A DNA stretch of 64,000 bases from JARKPK01 sp964631235 (GTDB lineage: Bacteria > Planctomycetota > Planctomycetia > Pirellulales > Thermoguttaceae): the NCBI GenBank assembly GCA_964631235.1, contig CAZVZX010000001.1, positions 124,001 to 188,000 of the forward strand, read 5' to 3'. This document shows positions 61,958 to 64,000 of this stretch, in pieces. The translations under genes and the position numbers were made by a program. The stretch's first letter is position 1; every line of letters begins with the position of its first letter. The notes under the pieces are model-generated. The model searched no databases and was not told where the DNA came from. It worked only from the letters and a program-made list of their open reading frames with translations.

Positions 61958-63245
61958 TGCGAATGCCCTTGACGATCACATCGGCGGTGAGATTGATGAA
62001 AAAAGTCACGGCGAAAAGAACAACGCCGATCAGAAACAGAACGCGATAGTGTTCGTCGCCCTTGACGGTTTCCCCCAGTTCGGCGGCAATCGTCGCTGTC
62101 AGCGTGCGAATCGGATCGAGAATGCTGTAGGGAATTTGAACCGCATGGCCGGTCGCCATGAGCACGGCCATCGTTTCGCCGATGGCCCGGCCCACCCCCA
62201 GAAGAACAGCCGCCAGCAACCCGTGCTTGGCCGCCGGAAAGAGAACGCGAAACACCATTTCGACGCGGTTGGCGCCCAACGAAATTGCCGCTTCGCGGTA
62301 CGAATCGGGCACGGCCTTCAATGCATCTTCGCCGACGGAGACGATAATCGGCACACTCATCAGCGCCAAGATGATGCCGCCGTTGAGCAAGTTGATGCCG
62401 ACGGTGGCCCCCGTCAACTTCATGATGATCGGCCCGAGAACGGCCAAGCCGATGAATCCCCAAACGACCGACGGAATCGCGGCAAGCAGCTCGATGACGA
62501 TCTTCAGCGTTTCCCGAGTCTTGCCGCGGCAAAACTCAGAGACGAAGACCGCGGCGCCCAACCCAAGCGGCACCGCGACGAGCATTGCCAAAACCGTAAC
62601 CGCCAGCGAGCCGACCAATAGGGCCAGAGTGCCGTACTCGGGCCGCACCTCGGAGGCCGGCCGCCAATTGGGACTGGTGAAGAACTCTTTCAGATCGAGC
62701 CCGTGACGCCCCTCGGAAAGCTCGGCCTCGCGGGGCGGAGCGTCGATGACGCCCATCCCCGGCCGGTCTGCTGCTGGTGAAGTGCGTTCGCTGCGGTTCG
62801 GCGCGAAGCGCGCGCGGAACCGCTCACCCACGGGCGAAACGGCGATCGCCTCGCAAAGATCGGCCGCCGTTGTTCGCCCTCTCACGTAGCGAATCGCAAG
62901 CAGCCGTTCGCGCTCGTCGAAGTCGATTCGAATCGCGCCGTCGTCGGCCGGGGTCAGCCGGACGCGAAGCCCGTTGTACTCCGGCCCCGCTTCGACTGCC
63001 TCAATCGACAGATCGTTATTCTCGCCCGGCACGACCACGACCGCGCGCGATGGCTGCCCCCAAAGCACCGGCATCGCTTCACGAAAAACGAAGAAGAAAA
63101 TGCCGAAGACGAAGAGAATCGAACTCCAACCGCACAAGACGATCGTTCGCTCGATCATCATTTCGCCCCAGCGGCGCAGACGCGCGGACCAGCGGCGGCC
63201 GGCCGACGGGGCAGACGAGTCGCGCGACGGAGGAGCCATAGTCAT
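61941..63245 (-). CDS. pstC: Phosphate ABC transporter permease PstC with large periplasmic insertion
   Basis: Second permease of the Pst system, 434 residues. After a membrane helix near 35-55 (IERTIVLCGWSSILFVFGIFFFV region) comes a soluble insertion of about 130 residues, probably periplasmic, before the next helix at about 190. The rest follows the family, with the EAA loop REAAISLGANRVEMVFRVLFPA and the helix GLLAAVLLGVGRAIGETMAVLMA. The ATG at 63245 is used; a second in-frame ATG at 63239 is equally possible. It is followed immediately by pstA. Confidence 0.91.
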   Translation of the reverse strand: MTMAPPSRDSSAPSAGRRWSARLRRWGEMMIERTIVLCGWSSILFVFGIFFFVFREAMPVLWGQPSRAVVVVPGENNDLSIEAVEAGPEYNGLRVRLTPADDGAIRIDFDERERLLAIRYVRGRTTAADLCEAIAVSPVGERFRARFAPNRSERTSPAADRPGMGVIDAPPREAELSEGRHGLDLKEFFTSPNWRPASEVRPEYGTLALLVGSLAVTVLAMLVAVPLGLGAAVFVSEFCRGKTRETLKIVIELLAAIPSVVWGFIGLAVLGPIIMKLTGATVGINLLNGGIILALMSVPIIVSVGEDALKAVPDSYREAAISLGANRVEMVFRVLFPAAKHGLLAAVLLGVGRAIGETMAVLMATGHAVQIPYSILDPIRTLTATIAAELGETVKGDEHYRVLFLIGVVLFAVTFFINLTADVIVKGIRSESRD

Positions 63246-63427
63246 CGTCGGAAAACAGCGACTTCTGTTTCGGGTTCTATTGGCAAAGCGTTTCGTTCGG
63301 GTCGCATCGAAAAAGGGCGGCACTCGTTGCTTACGCTCGCCGGGAACCGTCGCTTCACGCCGCGAGAACAATCCGCACGTTCTCGGCCGTTCGCCAGCCG
63401 GTTCCGTCGAGATCGCGCGGAGGCGCG

Positions 63428-64000
63428 CTACTCTTTCGGCGCCGGCGGACGTTGATGGGCGACTTCCCGATTCCGCGGAACGAAGCCGAGTTCAACAATG
63501 ACCGATTGCCCTTCAGGCGAGTCGATCCATTCGAAGAACTTGACCACTTCTTCGGAAGGCGCACCGCAGGTATAGAGGTACAACGGTCGCGTGATCGGAT
63601 ACTTGCCGGCCAACACATTCTCGACGGTCGGAGCGTAAGCGGGTTCCCCTTTGGCGCGGGCCACTTTGAGCAGCTTGATCTCGTCGGTGGCATAGCCCAT
63701 CCCGCTGTATCCGATGGCGCCCGGCGTGGTGGCCACCAAAGCCACCACGTCTTTCGAGCCGCTCTGGTCGATCGACCCGAGCTTATATTCTCGGTTCTTC
63801 CCCAGCACGGCCTCGCGGAAGTAGGCGTACGTCCCCGAATTGTTCTGCCGGCTGACACGGGTGATTTCTAAATCGGGCCCGCCCAGTTGCGACCATCGAG
63901 TGATCGTGCCCCCCTCGCCGTAGATTTCGGCCAACTGTTCGATCGTAATCTCCTCGATCGGGTTGTTCCGGTTGACGTAGATCGCCAGGGCGTCGTAACC
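63428..64000 (-). CDS. pstS: Phosphate-binding protein PstS (3' part; cut by window edge)
   Basis: C-terminal 190 residues of the periplasmic phosphate-binding protein; the start lies beyond position 64000. The reading from the edge is GYDALAIYVNRNNPIEEITI followed by EQLAEIYGEG. The phosphate-contact motif is SRQNNSGTYAYF (Ser, Gly, Thr) and the family C-terminus IGYSGMGYAT and PITRPLYLY is present. It is the first gene in the operon, 182 bp before pstC. The spacing and order match the canonical pst operon. Confidence 0.93.
   Translation of the reverse strand, partial: GYDALAIYVNRNNPIEEITIEQLAEIYGEGGTITRWSQLGGPDLEITRVSRQNNSGTYAYFREAVLGKNREYKLGSIDQSGSKDVVALVATTPGAIGYSGMGYATDEIKLLKVARAKGEPAYAPTVENVLAGKYPITRPLYLYTCGAPSEEVVKFFEWIDSPEGQSVIVELGFVPRNREVAHQRPPAPKE

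Overview
The window is a GC-rich bacterial chromosome segment that reads as a member of the Planctomycetota, probably the Pirellulales. The pointers are a DUF1559 prepilin-like protein with its H-x9-DG tail, secreted proteins of planctomycete type, tandem divergent pstB genes, and long spacers between loosely packed genes. No rRNA, tRNA, CRISPR array, prophage or intact insertion sequence was seen. The right edge cuts pstS; the left edge holds no recognisable gene.

Layout. 0.6-3.4 kb: polyprenyl synthase, nrdR and two small secreted proteins. 3.8-7.2 kb: a complete bacterial topoisomerase VI pair (top6B, top6A). 7.4-12.3 kb: DUF58 and transglutaminase membrane proteins, then a YchF-like GTPase. 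12.4-22.9 kb: a surface-polysaccharide block with a GT2, a WecA/MraY-like phosphosugar transferase with a long C-terminal extension, two GT4 enzymes, a HAD protein and its HAD-less paralogue, and an unknown protein translationally coupled to the HAD gene. 23-32 kb: housekeeping genes recJ, rpmG, lexA, uppP, fabF-acpP, pyrF and ndk. 32.7-36 kb: a coupled lipid operon (FAD amine oxidase, DUF1365, cyclopropane fatty acid synthase). 36.3-45.9 kb: a cysteine-cluster protein, a Tat-exported phosphoesterase, a CAP-domain protein, a Gfo/Idh/MocA oxidoreductase with a TIM-barrel isomerase, a secreted metalloprotease and a DUF1559 protein. 46-58 kb: a fused secreted esterase-methyltransferase, a repeat protein with twelve DxxGxDxY units and its neighbour, a VWA protein, MsrB, a DJ-1/PfpI protein and a secreted esterase. 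58.3-64 kb: the phosphate uptake operon pstS-pstC-pstA-pstB-pstB-phoU on the minus strand.

Themes. Polyprenyl synthase, UppP and the WecA-like transferase all touch lipid-carrier metabolism that would feed the polysaccharide block. The two Pst ATPases carry complementary defects in their ATPase motifs, which predicts an obligate heterodimer with one working ATP site. A family of about 90-bp intergenic repeats, six copies all in the same orientation, has ends that pair within a copy although the stem sequences differ between copies; at least one copy lies downstream of a good promoter. These points, with the bacterial topoisomerase VI carrying a duplicated H2TH-like segment, are the most unusual things seen.
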